A model generated the notes under the pieces. The model worked only from the letters and a program-made list of their open reading frames with translations. It did not search any database and was not told the DNA's origin. Shown here piece after piece: positions 33,401-45,080 of a DNA stretch of 64,000 nt (position 1 is the first letter of the stretch; every line of letters starts with the position of its first letter). Location: NCBI RefSeq assembly GCF_004210375.1, contig NC_134825.1, forward strand, positions 42,402,348 through 42,466,347, in the 5' to 3' direction. Source of the DNA: Tachypleus tridentatus. Its lineage: Eukaryota; Arthropoda; Merostomata; Xiphosura; Limulidae. A program made the position numbers and the translations under genes.

Positions 33401-34546
33401 TGGGCAGTTAAAACAGCCCATTAATTTCCTTAACAGTCGTTACATAAATTGTTCGTTAGAATTACGCCATTTCAAAGCTAGAAGACAGCTAACTCTTCAT
33501 ACAACATGTATTAACGAAAATAATAAAAACCAAGTTATCTTTCAAATGCACTAGTATTTGTTTCACTCACGCACGAAGTTAAACAAAATATGAATGAAAC
33601 TTCAACAACGAACGAAAGCGAAACGAGTATATGCCTAGAAGTCAGGGAAATAAAAATGTGACAAACGATAGGCTAATATAGAAATAACAAAGAATAATTA
33701 AAGTTTCGTTCTCATATAAATAAATTGCCACTAGTATATTTTAATGGTTTGCATTATCTTAATTTTACTTCATGTTCCCTTTCATTTTTTCGTTTTCTAA
33801 TACGCTTATGAGAGTTTCCAAGGATACTATTCAAACTAACAATATTCCCAGTATTTTATATTTGTATTTATATGGCTCTCACATAAATTTTTCGAGAAAC
33901 ACTGTGAAAGTAAAGCCATGTCAGATATAAATTCATTTCATCGAATTATTTACCCTTTTTTACGATTGACAAGGATAATATTATTTACCAATTGATATTG
34001 TGTTAGAATATTGAATTTATTATAAACATAGAAGGATATATATGATATATGTAGTGCTTTGATATTTTATTGGCATGTTGTTCATTTTTAATATATATTT
34101 TGCATGATCGAAAGAAATTACGTTTTTAAATAAATAAAACTTTATAATTTCATTTATTTCTTGTTTTCTAATTTACTAATTTTTAAGTTTTACTTGTAAT
34201 TTTTATTACATAAGACAACTAAAATTGTACTTGATTCTCCTTGCATGTTCTAATATTTGTCTCAAGAAAATATATATTTAATATAATGTAGTGATTATAA
34301 TTGAAAATAAAAAGAGTTTATTTTTAAACATAGGAATTTATAAATAAGTAACTAACTGGTGATTTTAAGACTTGGTTGTTTAGCCACATTTTATGATGGT
34401 TCCTCCAAATAACATTTTCGTATTTAAAGATGCCTCTTCTCAAGTGGCTTTATGTACTTTATGCACTCTATACTTAACAATAAATAAACAAACAATTGTG
34501 TGAATTTGTTTTTAACTATACATAAAGTACTGATTCTTACAAAATA
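30446..34546. other. Four kilobases without gene or SINE
   Basis: Strongly AT-rich, with no frame over 60 codons and no recognised repeat except TA runs at about 31685-31730. A small hairpin (gaggcttcat / atgaagcctc) lies at 31288-31297 and 31322-31331. It is the longest SINE-free stretch in the window. Confidence 0.5.
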
Positions 34547-34590
34547 GGGGCCCGGTATGGCCAGGTGGTTAAGGCACTCGACTCGTAATC
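34547..34590 (+). mobile_element. Family A SINE head fragment
   Basis: ggggcccggtatggccaggt to cgactcgtaatc is the first 44 bases of a plus-strand copy, cut off by the opposite-strand copy that follows. Confidence 0.8.
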
Positions 34591-34595
34591 GTATT

Positions 34596-34860
34596 ATTGT
34601 TTTGAATTTCGCGCAAAGCTACACGAGGGCTATCTGCGCTAGCCGTCCCTAATTTAGCAGTGTAAGACTAGAGAGAAGGCAGCTAGTCATCACCACCCAC
34701 CGCCAACTCTTGGGCTACTCTTTTACCAACGAATAGTGGGATTGATCACCACATTTTATCGCCCCCACGGCTGAAAGGGCGAGCATATTTGGTGCGACCG
34801 GGATTCGAACCCTCGGATTACAAGTCGAACGCCTAAACACGCTTTGCCATGCCGGGCCCA
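34596..34860 (-). mobile_element. Family A SINE
   Basis: Near full-length reverse copy ending ggccatgccgggccc at 34860, lacking about 12 bases of the head near the B box. With the fragment at 34547 the two heads form an inverted pair. Confidence 0.88.
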
Positions 34861-35370
34861 CTTTTAGAAGAAGAATTCCAGTTTATTATCTAAAAAGTGC
34901 CATTGCTGTTTTCCAGGTTTATGTGGAATGGATAGTACAACAATAGTTTAAGGATAATGATAAACAATTCGCTGCAGACGATTACTGTTACTGACAAAAA
35001 TAGCAGTATCCATAAATAAAGAAATAAAATAATGAAGACCACAATACTCAAACAACAGTTTCTTTAGCAAGCTAAATATTAAATCAGCTTGTGACTTACG
35101 AGGGGACACTGGAAAAGGAAGCTCTGTAAATAATGTTAATTACAGAAATATTGACCTGAAGTTTTTGTTTATTTATCAGACTTAATTGTGAAGACAGCTG
35201 GAAAATGTTCTGTAATTTTATATAAATATGTCGCATCAGGTAATAGGTAAAGTTAGAAATAATGGCAAGCAGTTCTGATTAGGAAGTCTGCTCTACACAT
35301 TCTAACGATATTTGCTAATTGTGTCAAAATTTATTTTAAAGTACGACTACACTTTTGAGCAACTCTGATG
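34861..35370. other. No gene recognised
   Basis: AT-rich spacer. Confidence 0.45.
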
Positions 35371-35378
35371 GGAAGTTC

Positions 35379-35653
35379 TGTTCGTTTGTTTGAATTTTGC
35401 CAAAAGCTACACGAAGGCTATCTGCGGTAGCCGTCCCTAATTTAACAGTGTAAGATTAGAGGGAAGACAGCTAGTCGTCACCACCCACCGCCAACTCTTG
35501 GGCTAGTCTTTTACCAATAAACAGTGGAATTGACCGTCTCATAGTGGCGCCCTCATGTCTGAAAGGACGAATATGATTGGTACGACGGGGATTCGAACCA
35601 GCGACCCTCAGATTACGAGTCGAACGTCTTAACTCAACTGGCCTTGCCGGGCC
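35379..35653 (-). mobile_element. Family A SINE with target duplication
   Basis: Reverse copy flanked by ggaagttc at 35371-35378 and 35654-35661. Confidence 0.88.
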
Positions 35654-35737
35654 GGAAGTTCAGATCATACGGGGTTTTTATTTTTGTATTAAAGTACGAA
35701 GGATGTAAGAGATAAAGAAATTGTTCGATTTGTCTCT

Positions 35738-36040
35738 TCTTAAAACGTTCTCTGTATAATTATATGTTCTTAAAATGTTCTCTGTATAATTATACGTTCT
35801 TAAAATGTTCTCTGTATAATTGTATGTTCTTAAAACGTTCTCTGTAAAATTGTATGTTATTAAAATGTTCTCTGTATAATTGTATGCTATTAAAATGTTC
35901 TCTGTATAATTGTATGTTATTAAAATGTTCTCTGAAAAAATTATATGTTCTTAGAACGTTATCTGTACAATTGTATGTTCTTAAAACGTTCTCTGTAAAA
36001 TTGTATGTTATTAAAATGTTCTCTGCATAATTATATGTTT
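35738..36040. repeat. 30-bp minisatellite (about 10 copies)
   Basis: Unit ttcttaaaatgttctctgta plus taattatatg. Variants have ttattaaaatg or ttcttaaaacg, and one copy carries a single-base insertion near 35936. The period is 30 bp from about 35738 to 36038. Confidence 0.92.
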
Positions 36041-37659
36041 ACTCATTAACATGAACACATTCAAGATGTTCACGGATTTCTTTTTGTTTCTCGTCATTGG
36101 TGGAGTTTCAGTCAACACGTTTTTGTCCACCAATAACTGAACCATGTTTTACTCTAGCGGATGATGAGAGTTGTAATGTGAGGAGAGAGTGCTGTTTTTT
36201 TTTTTCGTAGATTGTAACTTAATTAATTTTGTGAAATCAGATTTATTGCTAAGAAATAGGAGAAGTGAAACAACCAATGACACTCAGCTATATATTGTTT
36301 AGTTGTCAGACATTTATCGTACTCTTATTTTTTAAACAAGTAGATTAACAATACTTTGAAGACGTATCAGTAATGACTTTCAAAAATCGAAAAATATCTA
36401 TAGCTTGTATGTCATACTGAATGATCTATACATAGGTCTAGCCTTTTAATACAAATGAGCTATGATAAACGTATTTCTTTTATGGAAAGTATTTTGCAGT
36501 TGAAAAAACTGTTTCAAGATTCAAGAGAAGAAACATTAAGCAGCATCACTAGAGTTTTTTTTTTATAAACAATGATGACAATCAACATTTTACTACTAGG
36601 ACTTGTATTCTATCTCACGATCACATTTTATTTCTGTTTCCGGAAAGTTAACCACTACACTTTAATAAAAGAAAATGTCTTCTCTCTATATATATATGTT
36701 ATAACTGTAATCATCCGTTAGAGTAAAACGTGATACAATTATTGGTGAAGCAAAACAAACTCGCTAGAACTCAACCAATGACGAGATCCTCACAGAAGTC
36801 CGTGAGTATCAGTACACAATAATTGAATATGGCAAAAACTTGTTAAAAACAATAACCTTTAAATAATACATACTCGTAACCAGAAGAGACAAACCGAATA
36901 ATTATATTTACTGTCTCGTGCGTTAGTTACACCTTACAACACAAATAAAAAAGTCATAAAAATATTTTACCATCAAAGTTGGCAACAAATTAAAAACAAA
37001 CAAACATTCAAGAAAAAACTTTAACATATTCATCTATAAAAAAGAAATTCTAACGAAATCTATGTGCTTCTACATTTATAAACTACAAACTTCAGATAAT
37101 TTTTGCGTCACCTTGAAATTTTAGTCTGAGAAAGTGCTAGTGTGCAGCATTTCTGTAATGTTCTCATAACTGACATCCACCATGAAGAATTAAACCCCCA
37201 ATTTTAACGTTGCAAATTCGTAAACTTACCGCTAGTCCAGCATAAGATAGGTACTTTTAATTTTGTAGCTACTGTTACAGGTAACATCTGATGTTTTAGT
37301 ATTATTAACTTTTCGTAACATATTTTTCAGGTATTTCCTAAAATTAGCCTTAAACTGTTCTTGTTCAAAATAGAAATGGCCCATTCCGTAGAAAACCAGA
37401 AAACACCAACAGCACTCTTTGGATAATAAACTGGAATCGTTCTGAGAAAGTATATAATAAACACCAAAGATACCAGAAAGATACTCCACTATATTTGTCT
37501 AAGGCGTTTAGTATTGTTTTTACAAATATAAATGTTTGTTTTGAATAAGAAATCTTTTTACGTTTCATAAACGATAAGTGTTGTTCTCCCATCATAAAAA
37601 CGTTGCACTAAGACCCACGATTTTTTGGTTAAAGACAGACTTTGTCCAGATCTAAAAAG
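36041..37659. other. No gene recognised
   Basis: AT-rich. Two overlapping minus frames (37232-37489, 37365-37595) show no domain, and a family C scrap lies near 37200-37235. Confidence 0.45.
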
Positions 37660-37692
37660 AAACCATTCATATGTGCGATGTATTAGACAATG
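37660..37692. repeat. 33-bp direct repeat, left copy
   Basis: aaaccattcatatgtgcgat followed by gtattagacaatg is found again at 38394-38426. The two copies bracket about 700 bp that begins with a truncated SINE. Confidence 0.85.
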
Positions 37693-37930
37693 TAACCTGA
37701 GGGTCGCGGGTTTGAATCCCTGTTACATCAAACATGCTCGCTCTGTCCGCCTTGGGGGCGTTATTATGTGACGGTCAATCCCACTATTCGTTGATAAAAG
37801 AGTAGCCAAAGAGTTGGCGGTGGTTGGTATTGAATAGCTGCCCTCACTCTAGTTTTGCACTGCTAAATTAGGGATGACTAGAGCAGATAGCTCTTGTGTA
37901 GCTTTGCGCAAAATTCAAAACAAAACAAAA
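37693..37930 (+). mobile_element. Family A SINE, 5'-truncated
   Basis: Begins abruptly at taacctgagggtcgcgggtt and continues to caaaacaaaacaaaag. The junction coincides with the end of the 33-bp repeat. Confidence 0.8.
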
Positions 37931-38393
37931 GACAGGCTTACACATTTTGTGGGTGAACGACCAGTTTTAAACATACTAGTTAATTAATTGTACATAAATT
38001 CCTATGTTCAGAAAATGATTATTTTCAATTTAAACACCTTTTCATAACAAATATATATTTTATTGAGATACATATGCATACTTATGCGAAAACTGAAATA
38101 TATTTTTTTATTTAAATAACTTTGAATAATATTTAACAGGTTAGTAAAATTAAAATAATTAATATAAATATACAGTTTTTAGAAATGAAAATAAACCGCA
38201 TTCTTTACAAGAATCAAAAGTAACCTTATGTCAAAGTAGAACCCTAAATAACAAGATAAAGATAACCGCTATTGGTCAAATTCAGAAAACAACAACATTT
38301 AGTTTTAGACTGAAATAAGATTCAGAAATATTTATACACAAAAGTAAACCAGAAGTGAAAATTTTCTCAATGTACAGCTTGCATATTACAAAC

Positions 38394-38426
38394 AAACCAT
38401 TCATATGTGCGATGTATTAGACAATG
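38394..38426. repeat. 33-bp direct repeat, right copy
   Basis: Identical by eye to 37660-37692. Confidence 0.85.
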
Positions 38427-38560
38427 GATAAATACTCTTTGAGTTTTACCGTGAATACTTAAATTAGAATTACTTTCCGTAGTATACTTTGTCCAGTGAA
38501 GAAAAACAATTAATTATAGAGTGAACGAAGTTCATAATAAGCTTCTAAATCTACAAGGAA

Positions 38561-38805
38561 TACATGGCCAAGTGGTTAGGGCGCTCGACGTGTAATCTGA
38601 GGGTCTCTGGTTCGAAACCCCACATGTTCACCCATTCAGCCGGTGGGGCGTTATACTGTGACAATCATACCTCTATTCGTTAGTAAATTAGTCGAAGCGT
38701 TGACGGTGATAACTAGCTGCCTTCTTTCTCGTCTTACACTGCTAAATTATAGACGACTAGCGCAGATAGACCTCGTGTAGCTCCGTGCAAAATTCAAACC
38801 AAACA
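38561..38805 (+). mobile_element. Family A SINE (diverged)
   Basis: Head atacatggccaagtggttag; the linker is shortened (ccccacatgttcacc) and the centre has lost agagtagcccaag. Confidence 0.78.
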
Positions 38806-39289
38806 ACCAGTATTGAAAGGAATTTAGTTCTGAAGTGATCCAATGTTAGGAATTACCTTTTAATGCTACAGCGAATAAAATGTAGATTAACTTTCTTTTA
38901 AAAGACTGTACAACTCAGTTGAGGGTTAATGCAATTTATAATGTATAAAATAATAATAGAAAAAGTAAATTTAAAATCATGAAAGATAAAGTTTTCTTTT
39001 TTACCAAAGTCCCCGTCCAGTACAACAATTAACCAGTGATGCACAATATTTAGGTTTAGAAGAAACGATTTAGTTTAACAGTTAAAAAAATTCATAAGTT
39101 AATCTCCTTCAATAATATAATGAATCAAGGACTAAAATAACCTTCTCTCAATCTAAAATAAAAAATAACCTTGGAAATTTTGTTGGCTACGTTCATAAGA
39201 AATTTTTGGCTTTGAGACACACCCAAGTGAGAAATAACCTTGTTAATACAGCAATAAACAACAATAATAACCTTAATATTTAAATATTT
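38806..39289. other. No gene recognised
   Basis: AT-rich; a 63-codon minus frame at 39125-39316 has no domain. Confidence 0.4.
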
Positions 39290-39400
39290 GTTGTTGTTAA
39301 GCTCAGATCTATACAATGGAATATATCTTCTCTGCTTATAGTGGGTATCGATATCCGATGTTTAGCATAATACGCCTCAAACGTATTCCTGAGCCACTTG
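39290..39400 (-). mobile_element. Decayed family B SINE
   Basis: Contains gctcagatctatacaatgga, cttatagtgggtatcgatat and a gagccact end. The 76-codon frame at 39316-39546 overlaps it. Confidence 0.6.
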
Positions 39401-39664
39401 TGATCACGTGTATACATATATATATTCAGTGTACATCTTGTGGCTTAGAAGAAATTACCAAAAAGCAAGGGCAACCTTTTAATACTACATTTCATCAAAA
39501 ATTAAAAAAATACTTCCTACATAGAAATGTAAAACAGAATGATTAATAGAACTAATTAGGGAATAAAACGTAGGCGTATTAAAAGTCGGTGAAAATAACC
39601 TTTACTGATGTGAATCTCTTTTCTTCTTCCTACTCTGAAAACGTCTGTTCAAAATTATCATTAT

Positions 39665-39772
39665 AAAGTTCATGGTCAATCTCACTAAAAAAGTAGCCTG
39701 AATGATTAGTGTTAAGCTAAATTATGGATGGGTCGATATATCTTTGCACAAATTCAAAATCAAACAAACATA
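39665..39772 (+). mobile_element. Family A SINE scrap
   Basis: ggtcaatctcactaaaaaag, aagctaaattatggatggg and tttgcacaaattcaaaatc are decayed central and tail pieces. Confidence 0.5.
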
Positions 39773-39970
39773 CTAAGTGAGCCCTGAGAATATGCACCTG
39801 AGTAACCTTGTTGACATCTACTCGATTTGTGTCATTGAACGCATAAGAGGTCAAACAACACAATAAGAAACTATCTCTTATTTTGAGTGTACTTCAACCA
39901 AGCTATACGAAAGTAACATGTTAATGGAAGTATTTCTTAAATTATTTTATCAAGTGTATTCTACTAATAA

Positions 39971-40230
39971 TCCGGCATGGCCAAGTGGTTAAAGCACTCA
40001 ACTCGTAATCTGAGGGTGGTAGGTTCGAATCCACCATGGCTGAAAGGGCGAGTATTGGGTGCGATGGGGGATTCGAACCTACCACCCTCAGATTACGAGT
40101 TGAGTGCTTTAACCAATTTGTCAGTGTAAGACTAGAGGGAAGATAACTAGTCATCATCACCCACTGCCAACTTAGGGACGGTTGACACAGATAACCCTGT
40201 GTAGGTTTGCGAGAAATTCAAAAGCAAACA
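39971..40230. mobile_element. Rearranged family A SINE with a perfect palindrome
   Basis: A plus-strand head (39971-40032) is followed by a minus-strand head and linker (40033-40115), a minus-strand central piece (about 40120-40178), and a plus-strand end (gggacggttgacacag to aaagcaaac). The two heads form a 47-bp inverted repeat (39986-40032 and 40069-40115) with no mismatch. Even bases unusual for the family, such as gggtggtaggttcg, are shared. The spacer is 36 bp. Confidence 0.88.
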
Positions 40231-40339
40231 AATACTTTACTAAAATTTTAATTTAACAGTTTGGATCAAACACTCCTTTTCTGAAAGAGCCATGATCTAA
40301 ATTACTGGGACTTCTCACACTTAATTATATTCATAACTC

Positions 40340-40660
40340 ACCCAACCGACGAATGTGAAGCATCACCTGGTGTCTACACTGCTTAAACTACTTGTTGCTC
40401 ACTCCACTGGTAAGAGGCTGGAGACGGCGATCGACACTCTGGATGGATACGGCACTTTACAGCCTCTTTTTAGACCGGTATCTTTATTGGGGGTGTGTAT
40501 CGAACTTGTCGCAAAGTTCTGCGTGTGCGTAAAGCTCGTCAACGATTGGCTGTTTCAGTTTCAACACGTGTCAAGAATGTGTTTTCGTAAAAGTCTCGGT
40601 GCTGCATTCAGGTTTGGAAGCAAACTGTTGATGAGAGGTGAAAAAATATAAATGTAGGAT
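40340..40660 (+). other. GC-richer block with a 98-codon frame, unidentified
   Basis: The frame 40355-40651 begins MKHHLVSTLLKLLVAHST and carries no domain or motif that I recognise. The block is visibly richer in G+C and CpG (gacggcgatcgaca, gttctgcgtgtgcgtaaagc, gctcgtcaacg) than its AT-rich neighbours. It could be a promoter or 5' exon of an unseen gene, a fragment of an unrecognised transposon, or a real small gene. The evidence does not decide. Confidence 0.3.
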
Positions 40661-41169
40661 ATTTATAACTACGTGTAATGGAAATAAGTTGCTTTAGCTG
40701 AAAGAAAAAATAACACGTTTAATCAATCTTCAAAATAAGTTAGAACCGTTTTGTGACACAATATAAACATGGGACACAATGCGTTTTTAAACCTCCACAA
40801 ACATTACGTGGGCGGAATAACTTTGCTGAACAGTGATAAATCAAAGGTCACAGAAAAGAGCTTTAGCAAATATGAACCGTATCTGTCAATACATTTATTA
40901 ATGTAACTTGTGTTTTTTTTATTTAAACTCACATCCACGTCTTTCAAATGTTTAGAAGTCTGAATTTAATAGCTTATTTCTGGCTACATAATATATTTAT
41001 AGAAATTCAAAGTTTGAGTTTTATAACTCTGTTTTAGCGCTAACACAAGCGCTTGTTAAAAAAAGATTCATAATTTTGGATAATATGTTATCTCAATTAA
41101 AGTTTGCCTTCAACAATAGATACCGTTGAGATTTATTTTGAATATCATTCATATATGTTGATATTTATC
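40661..41169. other. No gene recognised
   Basis: AT-rich spacer. Confidence 0.45.
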
Positions 41170-41440
41170 CAACAAGGATATTTCTTATATATCTATACCT
41201 TGTTCTGTGTGTCTGTCCGTAACGAATATTAAACAACTATCCGACCTTTGTTCACTTTGAAAATTTCTGTGGTTCTTGGATATGCCCTACAGAGACCCTA
41301 AAACCTCTTTTTTGTTCGCTTTTCCACTGTGGTGTCTTTGGGTATGGTTCATATCTGGAAAATAAAATAATGTAACAAAATAGTCATACTACCATGGAGA
41401 AGCTGACCAGTACGTTGAATCTCTATAAAAGTTATGCTAT
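41170..41440. repeat. Possible old interspersed repeat (copy 2)
   Basis: Contains tgttctgtgtgtctgtccgt, cctttgttcactttgaaaat and atggagaagctgaccagtac. The last resembles 18730-18765. Confidence 0.35.
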
Positions 41441-41949
41441 CATCCAGTTGAACCAACAGACCTATGTAGCGAATAGTGTACGTACACACCGTTCCTTGAA
41501 GGCAACGAAATAAAGTCCACGTGTATCGTGGGAACCGTCGCTAGAGTGACTTAAATAATTTACAATGTACTATTTGTGCTGACTTCATTCGAATATATCT
41601 TCTCAAACTAAACCGCAGTTACGCTGATACTAGTTCCTAAGAATAAGCATTATACACCTTGATTGGTTTGCAGCTCATAAATTTAAACCAATGCTATCAA
41701 ACTCATTATGTCCTCACAGTACAAGTTGTGATTTGTTTAACTTATTGTTAATGTAAAGTAAGTTATTCAAAATAGTTTTTTTAATTTATGTTTTTATGTA
41801 GGTTGTAGTGGAACAATAAAAACGTACTTGAGCTTCAGATATTTTGAATAGATATATGGATTTCTGATGTTAGTGTTTATGTTAAAGAAAACAACTGATA
41901 GTCATTAGCAAAGTTCTAAATCAAAAACATTCTTTTTGTAAAGAGAAAC
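41441..41949. other. No gene recognised
   Basis: AT-rich spacer. Confidence 0.45.
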
Positions 41950-42230
41950 AGCACAGTACAACTAGGTAGTTAGTGCGCTTGACTCCTAATCTAAGGGTCG
42001 TGGGTTCGAATTCCCGTCACATCACTCATGCTCACCCTTTCAGCTGTGAGGGTGTTGTAAAATTACTGTCAATCCCATTATTCGTTGGTAAAAGAGAAGC
42101 CAAAGAGTTGGCGGTAGGTGGTGATGACTAGCTGCCTTCCTACTAGTCTTACACTGTTAATTTTGGGACGGCTAGTGCCAATAGTTTTCATGTAACTTTT
42201 CGCGAAATTCAAAACAAACCAACAAACAAA
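41950..42230 (+). mobile_element. Family A SINE (diverged)
   Basis: Head gcacagtacaactaggtagt, B box ggttcgaattcc, and tail gcgaaattcaaaacaaac. The 70-codon minus frame at 42078-42290 is its shadow. Confidence 0.82.
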
Positions 42231-42339
42231 TTCCCTTTCTGTGGCTTCAAATAAATGTTTTGGTGGTTCATACCATCTTGTTGTCAACACATTCTGTTTG
42301 TAACTCTTTTATAATTTGTGCACGTTTAGAATTGTTTTC

Positions 42340-42538
42340 TCTGTTTTTTTGCTGAAGTTCGTACAAAGCTACTCGAGGACTGTTTGCGCTAACCGTCCCT
42401 AATTTTGAAGTGACAGACGCGAAGGAAGCCAGCTAATCAACATCTCTCACCAGCAGCTCTTGGACTACTCTTTATCAACTATCCTCTGACCAACAAATTG
42501 TGGGTCGAGCGCCCTGGTCATTAGTCCATGCTAGACCC
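42340..42538 (-). mobile_element. Decayed family A SINE
   Basis: Contains caaagctactcgaggactgt, accgtccctaattttgaag and, at the head, gcgccctggtcattagtcc. Most of the linker is deleted. Confidence 0.7.
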
Positions 42539-42631
42539 TTTCATAATTATTTCTATTACTATATATCCACAAAAATGTGAATAAAGGAAGTTTAAATATC
42601 TCACAGAGCAAAAACAAAATATGTATTTAAA

Positions 42632-42740
42632 TGTTTTCACAGGAAAATATCAGTATTAGTTTATTGTTCGTTTATAAACATTGACAGGAAAATATCAGTA
42701 TTAGTTTATTGTTCGTGTATAAACATTGACAGGAAAATAT
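42632..42740. repeat. 45-bp tandem repeat (2.4 copies)
   Basis: caggaaaatatcagtattag plus tttattgttcgtttataaac occurs twice, with one T/G difference, and is followed by a partial third copy (acaggaaaatat). Confidence 0.88.
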
Positions 42741-43305
42741 GTCATTTCGCCCTTTTCTCAATTCTACTATAAACAAAAAAGGCCAAAAGTAGCTATATTA
42801 TTGAATAAAACTGATTAATTCGACACTATTGTCGTTGGAAATTGAAACTTTTACTTCGGTAAACATAAAGTTCCATGTACTGACCTGTTTTATTCACGCC
42901 AGTAAAACTCACTCTTCCAGTCCTTCAGCTCTGCAAATATATCAAACACAGAGCTGAAAGTTAGTTTTCGTTCTCGTTTCTGTTCAAGTCTTTTTCAGCA
43001 ATTTTCAAGATATTAACCTCCAATCAGAGCAACCTATTTACCTGGTAATGAATATAACAAATATAATAAACTTTTCTTACATTCTTAATCACAATAATTA
43101 AAAATCATTGTTTTATCAGTTTAAAACCTTCGATATTTTCTGCCGTTATCACAATATTTCACGAGGTTCGGCCATATTAGGAGATTTAGGTTACTCCTAA
43201 ATACACATATTTAGTTTACAATGCAAGACAATATCTGTCATAACAGTCCAAAAGTATTAGCGCGTAATAAAATTAGATATATTGACCAATAGTGTTAATG
43301 AAAAC
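42741..43305. other. No gene recognised
   Basis: AT-rich spacer. Confidence 0.45.
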
Positions 43306-43372
43306 AACAATTAAGAAGTAACTTGACACACTTTGATAGCAACAATTAAGAAGTAACTTAACACACTTTACT
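43306..43372. repeat. 35-bp tandem duplication
   Basis: aacaattaagaagtaacttg and acacactttgatagc, then the same unit again from 43341 with one substitution. Confidence 0.85.
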
Positions 43373-45080
43373 TAATAATTCTATCTACACACGCAAGCTA
43401 TTGACTTTAAGCGATTTCGTAAAATTATACTTCTTTGAAAAACGTATCGTAAGAATAAAATGACTGAATTATCTACAACTCTACTTATCCATGTCTTATG
43501 ACAAATAAAAAAGCTATTAAATGACACCTTTAGTGTAACTAGACAAATACAACACGATGGTGCTTCAACTGTGCCCACTCAAGTCTCGAGGGAATTTACC
43601 AAGAGCACGTCCCAAAACAAATATTTATGAAGACACATAATAATAAATTAGAAGAGTGGTGTAATACAAAGAAACCATTTGCTACGCGTACTTTGATGTG
43701 TGTCTAACAAAATTACTTGAACATCAAGTTAACTAATCTCTGTCACTTAACAAAACACATGTAGCAGCAAAGGGAAATAATAAATAGAGTTTAGTGTTTT
43801 GTAAAAGCCGAAAAGGAAACGTGATAAACCTAAGAAAATTTTGATAATAACAATAAAGCTTAGAAAAGAAAGTTATAGCATTCGTTTATATGGCAAAGAA
43901 AGTAATTAGTAAGAACCAACTAGCTAAGCTAATGACATAATTTTATACTATATATTAAATTAGCGTAAATCCCTTCAAAAATTACGGGGCAAGTACACCC
44001 ATAGTACAGTCTAGCCTCACATTTAATAGCTAACTGAAATGAATAAATTTTATGAAATCACAAATGACCAAGAGGTGGAAAGATGAAGTCAAGACAGTAA
44101 AACGTTGGTAAATGTTTCTGTGAGCCAAACAATATTAAGGTCGTTCATAAAATGAACTGGTAACATTCAGAGAATAATTATACAGGCCCGCGATGATTTT
44201 ATTGTCTTGGAATTTTTACATGTTCTACAGTAATTCCTGTACACTGAATCCGAAAACGATATCCATTTTTCTCTGTCACATGCAGATTTTTCACTAAACG
44301 TCATATGTACTTTTACATAAGTAACATATTTTCATTGAAATAGGGTCACATGTTGTTGTGCTTAAAATGTTGACAACAACTAGCTGTAGATTTCTCTAGA
44401 CCAATTATGGCATGAGATATTATTGATCATTCTACAACCCAAACATAACAAACATATTAATAAATAAATATTTATTGTGGTAAATGAAACATTAATTTGA
44501 CCTAAGTAACAGTTTTTTTCATGATTTGTAAAGAATCATTACCTCATAGAAAAAATATGTATATAATTTTCGAAATCTTCGTAATTGAATAATGAAAGAT
44601 CTGTTATTTAAAAGAAAACATTTTTCTGAAGTTTAAACTGGCAGGTCTATGCTATTAGCAAAAATAAGTTATATTCATAACTTCTAATATGTAGAAATGC
44701 CAGTGTGTTTTGGTAACACTACGTTCCAATAATGACTTTTATGTCATGTTGCTTAGTAACAAAAGCACAACCTAATATTAGTGTTAGTCTATGCACTAAA
44801 AGAATAAAATGAAATATGTATTGAAATAAGAACAAAACTAGACATTCAAAATATACACAAGTACATAAAATGTTAACCAAATTTATTTGAAGAAAGTATC
44901 CAATTTCAACTGTTCAGTTTTTTTTAATGGGCTTTCTCGTGCGGTTAAAAAAGAACAATTCTACAGAATTTTCATAAAGTTCATTTTCCCCTTCATTTTT
45001 GCATACAATTTGATAGAATTGATATAACTTAACACTTGCGGTGAAGTATGAATTTCTATTTCCTAACTATCTTTTATATT
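43373..45080. other. No gene recognised
   Basis: AT-rich. A 65-codon minus frame at 43381-43578 has no domain. Confidence 0.45.

Noticed and set aside
30446..34546. A hidden gene in the SINE-free 4-kb stretch.
   Set aside because: No open frame over about 60 codons, no recognisable motif and no convincing splice-bounded exon on either strand.
37232..37595. Overlapping 85- and 76-codon minus-strand frames.
   Set aside because: Low-complexity hydrophobic translations in AT-rich DNA with no domain, repeat origin or splice support.
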